NCBI RefSeq assembly: GCF_052857255.1
Contig: NC_135505.1
Coordinates: 50,751,007 to 50,815,006 of the forward strand
DNA: 64,000 bases
Reading direction: 5' to 3'
Origin: Amblyomma americanum
Taxonomy: Eukaryota > Arthropoda > Arachnida > Ixodida > Ixodidae
Under the pieces are notes generated by a model. The model searched no databases, had not been told where the DNA came from, and was given only the letters and a program-made list of their open reading frames with translations. Every line of letters begins with the position of its first letter. Position 1 is the first letter of the stretch. This document shows, piece after piece, positions 46,070-58,587 of the stretch. Made by a program: the position numbers and the translations under genes.

Positions 46070-46890
46070 TTTTGGACGTCAAACAGAAAAGCGATTTAGT
46101 GCATTTTTCAGGACGTCATCAGATTATCATGGCCCGTGACAGCATTATAATTAAGAAAGAATATCCGCAATAAAAATGTTTATTATACTTCAGCGCCTCT
46201 CAACCTATTTGCTTGTCAGTTTCATTGTTTTATTTTGCTCGTTACCACTCATACTCGACATTACCAGAATTTAGGTGTAGTGTCTTGGTTCATTTAATTG
46301 TTTGTCTCTCGGTCTGTTGGTCTGTCTGCTTTTTTGTTTTCAGGAGCCTGCTTTCCAGGCTGCTCGCTTTCCCATCGGGTTACGGACATCCTGCCCAGCC
46401 GTGTACATATAATACACGCACGCACGAGCACACGCTTTGCAACATGCCCATCATATTCCGAGCACACTACCCACTGTGCCAGGTGGCAGTTCAATTAATC
46501 GAGAAAGGATGCTCTGGAAGAAGAACCTGAGTCTCGGAAGTCTCACCTATAGAACCATCTACCATAAGAGGGCAGTGGAGGATCTCTTGACCGCTGCGCC
46601 ACCGCACCAGAAGTGGCATAGGGAATTCAAGGGATCTATAATTATTAAATAGAGAATTATCAATTCCGCATTAAAGGCATTAACTGATCATCCATAACCA
46701 AACAGCTTTCATCCGTAAATATTATATATATTCACCGGAACTGCAGTGCGCACCGAAGTACTCTCTCGCATAATTCACATTTATGCTTAAGTACGCAAAT
46801 CGACCATCATTTTTTGTGTCAGCTATTGATCTAAAAATAATATTTGTCGTGATCATTTCGATATTCGAAAGGTGTTTATCAGGCAAAATA
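46070..46890. other. Spacer without recognised gene
   Basis: Only short ORFs. The right part may be leader of gypsy element F, but no LTR was identified. Confidence 0.4.
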
Positions 46891-46892
46891 CG

Positions 46893-49800
46893 AACATGCC
46901 GACAAGGTCAAAGCGTTTCCCCACAGTGGAGACTCCGGACAAAGAAACGACCGACCCTAGTAACCTTCCCTCCTCAGGCGACCTTCTGCCTGCTGCTAAC
47001 TCGCGCACACTGGACGTTGAAGCAATTAAGCTCATCCTTCGACCGTCCTGGAGCGAGACCCCAGAGGTGTGGTTCGCCCTGGTGGAAGCCATCTTCCTTC
47101 TCCACCGCGTCACCTCGGAGACTTCTCGGCCTCGCGAGCTCTTTCCAGCCTGTGTCCTGATATGGCTAAGATATCACGGACACCATCAGCCTTGAAAGAT
47201 GCCCCATACCAACGCTACAAACAGAGTACCCTGGATCGCACCTCATTGCCCGAGAGCGCGCGACTTGAGCCACTGCTCACCATTTAGGAGCTTGGAGATC
47301 GCCGCCCCTCCCAGCTGCTCACTAGTACGGGGCAGCTCGTGGGAGGAAGCCACTTCAACTCAAGCAAGAACAGCTGTGCGCTGTTGAGGGAGATTTTCCT
47401 GCAGCGCTTCCCGCAGTCTACCGGTCTCTTCTTGGCAGCTGCAGGCGCCATGACCCTCGAACGCCTGTCCCAGTTAGCTGATCCAGTCCACGACGTGCAT
47501 TTTCCTTCCTTGGCCGCCCTCACTTTCAATATAGAGTTCTCTGAAATTTCCCGTTCAGAGGCCCGGCTCGAACAGCTCGCCGCTTCCCTCAACGCTCTCC
47601 GGACGTCCTTACATGGCCATCGCGGTTGCAACCCACATTTTAGCAGCCGTTCTCCTTCACAACACAGCGCATGCTCGCACTCGCTTCCCACCTCAGCAGT
47701 GTGCTGGTATTATTGCATTTTTAAGTCCCGTGCCCGCCGGTGCCCTTCCCCATGCAACTGGTGCTGTCAGCTCTTCCTCCATTGCCAAGTATGGCCTGGG
47801 CCCCTCACTGTCGACTTCAGCCAATCCTCGGTTTCATTTTTCTCAACAATTTCCACCTGGATGTCAGCATGCACCACCATCGCCTCGTCGACACCAAGAG
47901 GCGCCTTTCAGTCCTGGTTTTATGTCGGCTGCTCGCTGCCACTGGTATCCACATGCTGATTCCTCTATGGCCCTATAATATAATCCTGGATCACTTTCCT
48001 GAGATCATGAGGCCCTGCAATGTAAACCAACCACCCAGGCACAGCGCAGCCCACCACATTGTTACGCGTGGTCCACTCATCGCAGCTAGACCCCGCCTTC
48101 TTTTCGTTGAGAGTCTGACCATTGCTAAATTAAAATTCGAGCACATGCTCCAGCTAGGTATAATACGACCTTCCTCTAGCACTTCGGCGTTACCCCTGCA
48201 TCTGGTGCCTAAGAAAGAACCAGGAGACTGGCAGCCGTGCAACACAACCGGGCGTTGAACACTCACGCCGTCCACGATAGCTACCTCTTTCCACACATCA
48301 AGGATTTCACCATCTTGGAAGGCTGCAAGATCTTTAGCAAAGTGGAGATATTTAAGGCTTATCACGAAATCCCTGTCAAGCCTGTCGCTATGCCTAAGGC
48401 CATCACTACACCATTCGGCCTGTTTGAGTGCCTGCGCATGCCTTAGGGCTCCGCAAAGCAGCTCAGATTTTTCAACGATTTGTTGCCGATGTGACAGCGA
48501 ACTCCTGGCTATATTCGCCTATATTGAAGATATCTTCGTCTAGAGTCGCACATCGCAAGACCATGAGCGTCGCCTCCACGAACTCTTTGGTCTCATTCAG
48601 CAATTCGAACTCGTATACGACGCACAGAAGTGTGGCTTCGGGTCTCCCGACCTGCAGTTTCTGGGCCAACACATCTCGGCGTGGGGAATTTGTCGATTGC
48701 CTTCCCATATAAAGGCTGTGAAAGACGTCCCCGTACAAACCGCTCTGCGCTAACAACGAGAGTTTCTAGGCCTCGCGAATTTTTCAACGCACTTTTTATG
48801 ATAGTGCGCCGAGCTTCTGCACCCCCTGAGTTAGCTTCATCGCATGAGGTCGAGCACCTCGTCCGCGCTTTCACGGCTGCTAAGGAAGCAGTTGCTGAGT
48901 CTGTCCTTATCATTCACCCGATTATTGACACAACCACTCGCATCATGATGGATGCCTCCACCGTGGCCAGCAGCGCTGTTCTCGAGCAGCAAACCGTGTC
49001 TTGTTGGTACCCAGTGACCTTCTCTCGGAAGATCCCATTCTGAGACCCGCTACAGGTTTTTCGGCCGAGCTGCTGAATTTCGCCATCCAGCACTACGGAC
49101 ATTCCGTGAAAGGTCAGGAATTTTACGTTTTGACGGTTGGTAATCCACTGGCATATGTATTCCGTACGAATTCTTCATGCGCGTCGCCCGAGAAGTCCGT
49201 CACCTGGCCTACCGATCAGTTACAACGGATGTCCGCATGATCAAAGGCATCGACAACGAGGCAGCGGACGCTCTTTCATGCCTCACCTCCGCTGTCACTT
49301 TCCCAACTGCTATGAACTGGCAGTGACAGGCCCATGCGCATATCGAGGACGGTGAGCTAAAAAGCCCTGCGTGACCTCGCCTCTTCTCTCCGGCTGCAGC
49401 GGGCGCTTCATCCGTTTGTGCACGGTTCAATTAGGTACGACATTTTCCGTGACGTACCTCATGCTTTCATTCCGGCTGCCTTTCGTCGAGTGGTTTTTCA
49501 CACGCTTTATGACATCTGCCATACCAGAATCTCAGCCACGCAGCTTCTCGTTACGCAGCAGTACGTGGGTATGGCCTGGTATCAACACTAATGTTCGCTA
49601 CTGCGCCTTCTTGTGCCTTGCTTGCCAGGCCGGCAAAATAACCTGCCACACGAAGACTTCCATCCAGTCTTTCCTGCCACCTGGGCGTCGCGTTTACCAC
49701 GTCCATATTAACTTGAGTGGGCCGGTTTCTCCCTCTCGCGAGTTCCGGTACATTCTGAAAACGATTGACTGCTTCATCCCTTGGCCCGAAGCTGTGCCAA

Positions 49801-50230
49801 ATACGGGGATCACTGCAGAAATTGTAGCCAGAGCCTTTATTTTAACGCGGGCTAGCCTGGCATTGTAACAACGGAGTGCGGCCGGAAGTTCCATTGTACC
49901 CTCTTTATCTCTCTCAATCATGTGCTTGGCACTAAGCAGTGTCATACCACAGCATGCCACAGCATACTCCAGTGGCAACGGCATGGTGGAGTGGATCCAT
50001 CGCCAGCTCAAGGCTCCCCTCAGAGCGTGCCTCGGCCGAGAGCACAGGGTAAACCACCCGTCAATGGTTATTCTTGGTCTATGTGCCGTCCTTCATCGTG
50101 ACCTCGGCTGTTCAGTGACCGAACTAGTCTTCGCTGCAACCTGCGGCGTCCCTGAGACTTGTTCGTTCCCTCAGCTCCCTCGCCACCGCCTCTGCAGTAC
50201 AGTGGTGAGCAGCCAGGTCTAGAGCGCGCA
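46893..50230 (+). mobile_element. Gypsy element F, decayed (gag to integrase)
   Basis: Gag: ILRPSWSETPEVWFALVEAI at about 47034, ELGDRRPSQLL near 47290, FLQRFPQSTGLFLAAAGAMT at about 47397 and LADPVHDVH. Protease region near 47820: ILGFIFLNNFHLDVSMHHHR. RT: TIAKLKFEHMLQLGIIRPSS at about 48118, YHEIPVKPVAMPKAITTPFG at 48360 and AYIEDIFV near 48517, where the second catalytic position reads E-D and is followed by a stop. Then GFGSPDLQFLGQHISAWGI. RNase H: IMMDASTVASSAVLEQQ near 48944 and GIDNEAADALS near 49246. Integrase: zinc-finger Cys pair at about 49615-49630, FIPWPEAVPNTGITAEIVAR near 49772 and GNGMVEWIHRQLKAPL at about 49976. It has standard gypsy order and many lesions. LTRs were not identified. 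Confidence 0.8.
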
Positions 50231-50633
50231 GGCGGTGCCCTACGGAGTTAGTCAGCGCCATCCAACATTAGGCTCCGGGTTTAAGTTATGCGCCCCGCGA
50301 GCATGCGTGGATAAAACAGAGGGTTGCCTGCTCATCGCTTCCTTGTTCAGCAACTGCCTTTCGAGTGCCTTTTGTGCCACCAGGGCCTCTCGGCCTGCAT
50401 TTATGACGGCTGCCAGGGTGTCGCCATGCCCTCGTGTTTCATAAGTGTAACGTGACGGCCAGGAAAGAAAGCGCGAGTGATAGGGGATGACCGCGTCTTT
50501 CTGCATCCAAGTTCATAGATCTGCACGGATGCCGAGTGCGGTGTTCTTTGTACTGCTAACACAGCGCAAAGACACGACATGAAACAATACGCTAACGCAT
50601 GGTGCGTGGTGAAAACGCGCTAAAATTATTGAG

Positions 50634-51117
50634 AATGGGGAGCGCTACAATAAAGACAAGGGGACAACACATAAGAACACCATAAGACAGGAGCGCAAAC
50701 TTTCAACTGTGTTTATTTTCGACATGGCGCATATTTATACGCATCTAATTATGGGACACACGAACATACAAGCGGTAGAGTCAGCCAAGATATCAAAGCA
50801 ATCACCTACACTAGGCGAGATATCGACTATCCTCGCATGTCATAAATTTCACGCATGACCGGCTAAAAACACTTTTATTTTTTTGTTAGAACCACAAACG
50901 GGCCGCTAACGAACCCAGCACCTTCCTTTTCTGAAGCCATGCAAAATGCTTTCTACAATTTCCTTGTGGTCTTGTACTTTTATTAAAGAACAGATTTAGG
51001 AATATCCGTATAAATATGCGCCATGTCGAAAATAAACTCAGTTGAATATTTGCGCTCCTGTCTCGTGGTGTTCTTAAGTGGCGTTGTCCTTTTGTCTTGA
51101 TTGTAGCGCTCCCCAGT
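50634..51117. mobile_element. MITE-like foldback element with inverted repeats of about 110 bp
   Basis: Left arm 50634-50743 contains GGGGAGCGCTACAATAAAGA, GACAGGAGCGCAAA and TTTTCGACATGGCGCATATT. The right arm 51007-51117 is the inverse (AATATGCGCCATGTCGAAAA ... TGTAGCGCTCCCC) at close to 90 percent identity by eye. The 260-bp interior has no clear gene. No transposase is present, so it is non-autonomous. Superfamily unknown. Confidence 0.8.
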
Positions 51118-52055
51118 CTATGTGTGTACAACCAACTATCCCCCTACAAAGCTTTGTTAACATTATACACACGAGACTAAAACAGACACCGAGCAACCAG
51201 CATATTCAAGTCTCTCGCACTCTTAGACGTGTTTGAAACGCGCGATCACCCGTATCACTTGCACTAGCTTGCCTAGCCGCTTCGTGATACGCGCGAACCG
51301 CGTCAGTTTTCCGTCTGCTGTTACAGAGCATTCAGCGCGGGTATGGTAGCGTGAAGCGCAAGCACTGAGCGTGAATGAGGCTGAGAACTCACTTGCAGGC
51401 ACCGCTTTATTTTAGCCGCGCATGCGCACGAGACGCAAACCTCAAACCCAGAGCGTAAGGTTAGATGGGCCTGGCTTGCTCCGCAAAGCACAGTCGGCGC
51501 GCTCTAGACAGGGCTGTTCACCACTGTACCGTCATAGCATACAGGACGGCATTAAAGATTTGCGCCTGCCCCACCTTGATTTTCCGAACATTACGTCTTC
51601 GTGCACCCCGACCATTAGTGTTCGATACACGTCTTTACGCGGTGAGACGCTTTAAAGGCGCCTTGTACACAGGCAGTTCGGCCCTTGAAGCCTGCAATGT
51701 GCACCTCTAGTTTTGGCTCTCTGCTTCAAAGCTGCGATTTCCCGACATATTTAGCCCTGGAGGCCCCTTCACAAGCCACTGTTGACATGAAGAAAAGAGC
51801 GCAGAGGGACATTCCCCCCTCCACTTTCATGAGAGAAGAGTTGGAAGAGAAGGAGGGAGAAAGAATACGATAAGAGGGTGGGAAACGAGGGGTGGTAAAG
51901 TGGAGAGAAGAAAAACTCAAACTCCCTTTTTAGTGGAACGAATAAAGCGGAAAGCTGTGGAGGGAAGAGGAAGGGATGGCGAGGCGATAGAGGGTCGTGC
52001 GTCAAATGAAATGTCTGTCTGTCTTCCTCGACTAAGAACACACTTGAACGCGTCT
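51118..52055. other. Spacer without recognised gene
   Basis: Contains a purine-rich run (51835-51970) and short ORFs at 51422-51710 without recognised motifs. Confidence 0.4.
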
Positions 52056-52059
52056 CACC

Positions 52060-53740
52060 GTGAAAATCACGAACCTGTCTATGCCCAAAGCAGAGCAAAG
52101 GCCTTTGCTCTTCTTTTTCTAAAATATGGTGAACAAGAACTTAGGCATAGCTAAAAACCAGATGCATGCATTTAGAGACGAGGAGGGTAACGTCATTAGA
52201 TATATGGATAAGGTATTTATATAGCCGTAGTGTTCTGCACAAATATATGCAGTAGCCAACGTAATCAGAACGTTGATGTGAGAGAGATAGTAACGCAAAG
52301 CAATGTGTCATCCTGTCAGTAACAGAAGAGTATGTAAATAAAGCCTTAAGAGCAATTCAAAGCTAAAACCCACTGGGTGACGATCAGGTAAAAGCAGATC
52401 TCCTGAAGGATGGAGGCGCGATTTTACTAGAAAAACTAGGCACCCTGTATACGCAATGCCTTATGACCTAGACTGCACCGGAAGCTTGGAAGGATAATAA
52501 TATTATCGTAATTCATTAAAAAGAAGACGCCAAGGACTCGAGAAATTACAGACCGCTCAGCGTACTGTGCGTTGCTTACAAGGTATTTAGCAAGGCAATC
52601 GCTAATAGAGTCAAGGCAAGCTTACACTTCATTCAACCAAATGATCAGGCAGGCTTTCGTAAAGGATATTCGACAATAAAGCACATTCACACTATCAATC
52701 AGGAGATATAGAAATGCGTAAAATATGACCTACCCCTATACATAGCCTTCATTGATTGCGAGAAAACATTTCACTCAGTGGAATCCTCAGCAGTCATGCA
52801 GACATTGGGAATCAGTGTGTAGAAGAGCATTGTGTGAAAATACTAAATGATATTTACAGCAATTGCACAGCTACCATGGTCGTGCATAAATTTAGCAATA
52901 AAAATCCAAAATTGAAGGCCGTTAAGATACCGCCATTGCGGCTCACCGCAAGTGTAATGGAGGTATTCCAAGGCCGGCATGGGCAACAGGTAGGGATAAC
53001 AGTTAATAGACAATACCTAAATAATCTGCGATTCGATGATGACATTGCCTTATTGATTAACTCTGGAGATGAACTGCAAATCATGATCAATGAGTTGGAA
53101 AGTAGAGCAGTATAGTGTGCTTTAAAATTAACACGCAGAAACCAAAATGCAATAGTTTAACCAGGGAACTGCAGTTCACATTTGGTAGCGAGGTGCCGAA
53201 AGTGGTAAACGAAAATGTCTACTTAGGGCAGGTAGTGACAACTGACCCGGATGTAGAAACATGATTAACTAGAAGGATAAGAATGGGGTGGAGCGCATAT
53301 GCCAGGTTCTCTCAGATCATGAATAACATTTTACCAACATCCCTCAAGAGAAAACTATACAACTCTATCATACCGGTACTCAGCTACGGGAAAAACATGC
53401 AGGGTAACGAAAAGCATTCACTTTAAGTTAAGGACATTGCAGCGAGTCATGTAATTGAAGAAATTGCAGGTGTAACATTAAGACACCCGAAGCAGGCAGA
53501 GTGGGTGAGGGAACAAACGCGGGTTAATGACATCCTAGTCGAAATCAAGAGGAAGAAATGCGTTTAGGCAGGGCATGTAATGTGAGGGCAGGACAACCGC
53601 TGGCACTTAAAGAGGCTGCGATGCTTTGCTTGATCGGACGCCGGCTATACTTCAGAGGGATTCCTTATGTAGCACCCATTCTGACTCAAAAAGAATTACA
53701 AGAATTGATGCTTAGGGACGGAAGTTTTTCAATGAAGAAG
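52060..53740 (+). mobile_element. RTE-clade LINE fragment 5
   Basis: RT start: LGTLYTQCLMT near 52438, RNYRPLSVLCVAYKVFSKAI at about 52542, PNDQAGFRKGYSTIKHIHTI at about 52639 and LYIAFIDCEKTFHSVESSAV near 52735. Then INRQYLNNLRFDDDIALLIN near 53002 (catalytic F-D-D), RFSQIMNNILPTSLKRKLYN near 53305 and the C-terminal AGRVGEGTN and MRLGRACNVRAGQ near 53500-53590. Best preserved RTE copy in the window, but frameshifted and lacking endonuclease. Confidence 0.82.
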
Positions 53741-53759
53741 TGTCAGAATACAGGATAAC

Positions 53760-54780
53760 AAAATGTTGCCCTCAATTCGATATTTTTGCGGCTTCGCATT
53801 CCGGTTCCACTCTCCAATTACGACACTGGGCAGGACAAATCAAGGCAACCTATCTCACCACGTTGCAGAAGTTTATTCACCATGGGTGCCTAATCGCTGT
53901 AACATGTTCTTGCTGAGGCTGGTAGCGGCGTTTTCATGGTTATAACAACCACGTGAACGCCCAGCTGATCCAGTGATGCTTCATCGTCACGTCCATGGCG
54001 CAGAAGGGAACACTTATCAGTGATGTTCCCTCATTTATGGATCTCAACTCGAGCACGAGATACTGCGACAGAGTGATGGCGTGCTGAAGATGCTAGATAC
54101 TTATAGCAAAGAGCGTTCCACTACTGCGTACCGCATACCATTGCCCGCCGCTAAGAACGCGCTTTTGGTCACGGCGAGAAAGGCGTGCTGTTGACGTGGA
54201 GAACGTGGGACCACCTGGAGCCACCGCCCGATGAACCTCCACGAGCTGACGATGTGCAATGCTAAACGTTAAACGAATGGAATTTTTCGTTGCATCCTTC
54301 CTTCGTACCGAAACGAACGCATGCAGAGTGTAATGGCTCGATCGGATCGATTCCGCAAAGCCGTTCTCAGATACATACAGAGCAGCCGTAAAGACTGTGT
54401 GGTAGGGCGTAGGATTGTGTGCAGAGAGGTGCAAAGTCCTTCAATGCAAAACCTCAGGTTGTGCATTTGTATTTTACTTGGTTTACAGCGCTTTTAACGA
54501 AGACAAACAAGTTGATATTGTTGATTAGTTATTGAGCGCAAAACGTGACGAAACCCATCTGTATTTAATAATAAAATTTGCATTGTATATACTGTTTGTC
54601 CAAAGATCAATCTCCCGTCCATTGATCTCACATCCACTGCTAAAAATCGCCACTCTATGGCGCCACTGTCCAAGCGAAGAACTTGCTTTTGCGAGCTAAT
54701 TAAAATTATCAAAACCAGACTGTACGCGGTACGACCGGTACTAACAGCATCACTATAACACATTTATTGCAACGAACAGG
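53760..54780. other. Spacer with weak minus-strand ORF
   Basis: A 113-codon minus-strand frame at 54093-54434 (with VEVHRAVAPGGPTFSTSTAR) has no recognised domain. The sequence has the feel of a repeat, but no boundaries were found. Confidence 0.3.
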
Positions 54781-54784
54781 CATA

Positions 54785-56745
54785 ACAACGCACTTATTAT
54801 GCGTTTCAGGGCCCCTTTAGGGTAGCGGAGTGCATTTCAAAAGAAGGCTTGTGTATGGCCGGGGCCTTAGAACTCCGCTGCGCATGCTGCGAGAGGCTTG
54901 GGAAAGTAGTGATGACCCAAATTTTGTGTCCTACATCCTCGGCTTCTTCCAGATACTCGGGAAAACAAAAAAATTTATAGAGAACCACATGAAGGAGGCG
55001 CAAATCATGTCAAAGGAATCCTACAAGTCAGCAAAAAAAAAAAAGAAACGCACCTTTGATGTAGGTAGCCAAGTGATGTTGCTGCGACCATCAAAGAAAA
55101 ACAAGCTATAGGTTCACTGGGAGGGGCCCGCGAGGGTTATATCGAAGCTCTCCGATGCCAACTAGGAAGTTAAATTAGGCATACGGCTTAAAAAGATTTA
55201 AAACACCAATTTGATTAAACTATACTTTCAGCATCACGCGATAGTAAGCATGACGATAAGTGCTCCCGATGATGAAGGGGCAGAAATTCTGACGACGGCT
55301 GACATGAAAGAATGTTGCTTAGAGATAATGTTGGATTACCTGACGGTAGACGCGCCTCTAAGCGCCGACAAAAGGGAGGATTTAAACAGAATAGCTTCAG
55401 AGTTTAAGGAGGCTTTCTCGAACCGTCCCGGAAAAACACATTGTCTTAGAGCACGACATCAAGTTAACATCTGAGCAACCGATCCGCAGTAAACCATCTC
55501 GTTTCTCACCCGTGCAGTAAAAAAACATGGTTGAGGAGATTCAGCACATGCCTCACTTGAGAGTTATAGTACCAAGTATGAGCGACCACACATCGCTCTG
55601 ATACTAGTGCATGTTCCGCTAAACGATCCGAGGCCATGCGCCGATTATCGGCGTCTGAACACGATAACCCAAGATCAGACATATACGATACCGAAGCTGG
55701 AAGAAAGGGTAGGGACCGTGTCGAAGTCAAATTATATAGCTACGCTAGACGTCGTGCTAGGATATTAGCAAGTACCCTTTACGGAACGGACTAGCCGCTG
55801 CACCGCGTTCTTTTCTCCGTTCGGAACTTTCCGCCCACGCATGTTCAGCATGGGACTTAAAAACGCGCCCCATTGTTTCTCTAGCCTGATGGACTGAGTT
55901 CTTTATGGTTTTGGCGAATCCGCAATGCCGTACCTGCACGATGTTGCCATCTTTTCGGACACTTTGGAAGAACATATGGAGCCCTTGCAAGTCGTATTGA
56001 GCAGGTTGAAAGAGGCCGGCATTACTGTTAAGCCAGCTAAATATCACATAGGTTGCGGTGAAGAGACTTATTTGAAGTGACTTATTATTGAAGTGACTTA
56101 TTAAAGACCTTCCGACATCAAAGTAGCCGTTATTGTGGACTATCTCCAGCCCAGCACTATGACCGATATAAGGGTCTTTTTAAGTTCACCTGGTTATTGC
56201 CAACACCATATGAGAGGGTACTCTGACCTGGCCAGCCCGCTACAGACGGGCTTTGACAATCAGAGCCAGTTAAGGTGGCATGGAACTCGATGAAAGAGAA
56301 TGCGTTCCAAATGCTGAAACAAGCCTTGAGCTATAAGTCGATTCTAACGGCACCGGACTTTTCGAAAGGTTCCATCATTCAATGTGACGCGAGTGAGCGC
56401 TGCATGGGAGCGGTGCTGTGCCAAGAAGTGCTGGTGGTCACAAAGGATCAATTTTATACTTGAGCCGCAATCTCAGCTCTAGAGAAGAGGCGTACAGTAC
56501 GTATGAAAAAGAGTGCGCCTGCCTTGTGTGGGCAGTTCAGAACCTGGCCTGTTATGTTATGTCTCCGGTTTTTAATTTGTTGTGGAAACGGATTATTGCC
56601 CTGTAACTTGATTTAGTAACATGCCGTCTGAAAGCGGCCGTTCGCTAAGGTGGAGCATGACCCTTCAGCAGCACAATCTCGTTGTCCGTTATAAGGAGGG
56701 AAGGTTGAACGCGAACGCAGATGCTCTAAGTCGTGCATTCTAGGC
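54785..56745 (+). pseudogene. Gypsy element D: integrase C-terminus followed by RT and RNase H
   Basis: Integrase end: RRLVYGRGLRTPLRMLREAW at about 54841, TKKFIENHMKEAQIMSKESY and KRTFDVGSQVMLLRPSKKNK...VHWEGPARVI near 55049-55140. A linker ends KREDLNRIASEFKEAFSNRP near 55370. RT: LNDPRPCADYRRLNTITQDQ near 55620, TLDVVLGY and FSPFGTFRPRMFSMGLKNAP near 55813. The catalytic box reads MPYLHDVAIFSD (first Asp replaced by His), and VKPAKYHIGCGEETYLK follows. RNase H: IIQCDASERCMGAVLCQE at about 56376 and AYSTYEKECACLVWAVQNL near 56493. It ends GRLNANADALSRAF then TAG near 56743. Truncated at the 5' end, with several stops. Same integrase-first order as element C. Confidence 0.82.
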
Positions 56746-58030
56746 CTCGCCTCTTTCAGTGAAATCCTCTTTGCTTACCTTCACTCGCTTCGCGAAAAAC
56801 TGCTCTTGCGAATAGGAAGTAGCTTGGGGAAAAATTAATCACCTCATTTGCTTCCTCAGTAGTGTGGTCGGTGCAAATGATTTCAAGGGGACCATTCTGT
56901 TTTGCATTATTTGTGCTGATTATTAGTTGTTCCTCCTATTTTGGTGTTTCGATAATTTGTAAAACTGTTGTTCCAACCCTGTGTATTAGTTCGTACAGCT
57001 GCCTCTTGTTGCAGCGGGAGAAAAGCGGGAAGAGAAATTTAGATTAGGTGATTTGCGTTACGGCTTTGTCTGGTGTTTGACGGGAGACAGAGGGCACTTG
57101 CTCGTGTTCGGTGTTGCCTTTTCCCGCTCGGCTTCGGAAGCTGCAGAATGACCAACCATGGCCAGTGGCGAGACGCAAGGGCATCGGAACGACCCGAGCG
57201 AAGCTGGTCGAGGTCACTTGGGGACAACGCTGTGAGCAGAGATCCTGGCTCAGCGAGTGGGAAATGGGCCCGTAAGTTGCCTTGCATCCAGACACTGGAC
57301 GTGGACTCGGAAGACCCTGTCGAACAGTGCGCTCCAGGCATCCGAGCCACGTGGAAGAAGCTTGTCTTTCCGGCGGCTTATCTTATGGCGGGAATGCTGT
57401 TATACCCGGGATACCCGCCCGGACTCCAGTTCTGCAGGATGCAAATTTCTCCTGCGAACGCCCCTTTGTAAGCCCCTGTGCTGCGCCGCAAGGCAATGGC
57501 GCTCTAACGCTCCCTTGACAAGCTATGGTGCTGCGCCGCGGGACAGAATCGCCCTATGGAGAAGTATCGGCGAGTGACATGCCCAAACCTGCCACAAGCT
57601 GCGAGACAGTGAGGCGCAGGTTTCCCTTCCCCCCTGGATATCGCCGCACGCGGAAAATTTGAAGCTGGTGGCCAGTGCGGTCGCTGGCTGAACCTCTTGT
57701 ACTGCTGTCATATGCTGCCTTTGTATTGGACACTTTGAGGGACAACCATTTCTGGGGCTCTTTTAGCCCCAACGCCGCCGATTGGAGGGAGAGACCGACC
57801 CTCCGTGAGTCGTGTAGTGCTCAGCAGTGGACTCGGATGGTGTGACGCGTTGGAGTCTCCCCGGACGTCGCTGGGCAAGAGCAGTCGCGTTCGCTGTTAG
57901 CTCTGGGTCCTCTTGCTGATGTTTTTTCTGTACTAATGCCCTGTATAAAGTGCATAACGCGCCTTTTGTTATTCTCACCAACGCCTGACCCGCAGCCTTC
58001 CCTACTGCCAAGAGACCTGGCAGCGCTCAG
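56746..58030 (+). other. Probable 3' region of element D
   Basis: Non-coding DNA after the RNase H stop. GC-rich from about 57060 to 57600, with overlapping chance ORFs. TGGCAGCGCTCAGTC near 58017 resembles a gypsy primer binding site, so an LTR end may lie just before it, but no second LTR copy was found for confirmation. Confidence 0.35.
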
Positions 58031-58587
58031 TCACGAAACGGGGGGCGAGCGCTACGGGACCACCTCTATGGCACAACACCCTTGAAGAATATCTTTTCGC
58101 GCAGCCTCGGGATCGATTCCCAATAAAAACTATTGGTTGAATTTCTTTTTCTCTTTTTCATCGTTTTACCTCTAACTAGGCTGAAGGTGAAAACTAGGCA
58201 CCCAGCCATCGAAGCCCGTGGTTCCGATGTGAAGCTTTCGCTTCAAAACTTTACAGCCCAGAAGAGTTTGCTCGTGCGTTACGACGTGTGACCCGTTATG
58301 CAAACCCAACCACGCCGATTTCATTATTTTGGAATAAGGTCTCGCCGTCCTCTATCCGTGGTGAGGACTTCGACAGACGCTAAAGGGAGGCGTCTATATG
58401 GCTTCAGAGCAATACGCACCGCGCTTTCAATTTTGAAAAAGACGATCAGTAGTTACAAATAAAAGGAAAAAATTGTTTTGAACACGTTTTCTAAAGTTTA
58501 ACCAGAGTAGTGACTAGGTATAACTTAGTGAAGAAACGTAAGCACATGCGCAAAAGATCCTACCTCAGTTGAAGCGATTAAGCTTCC
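58031..58587. other. Spacer without recognised gene
   Basis: Non-coding sequence up to the LTR of element E. No motif was recognised. Confidence 0.4.
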
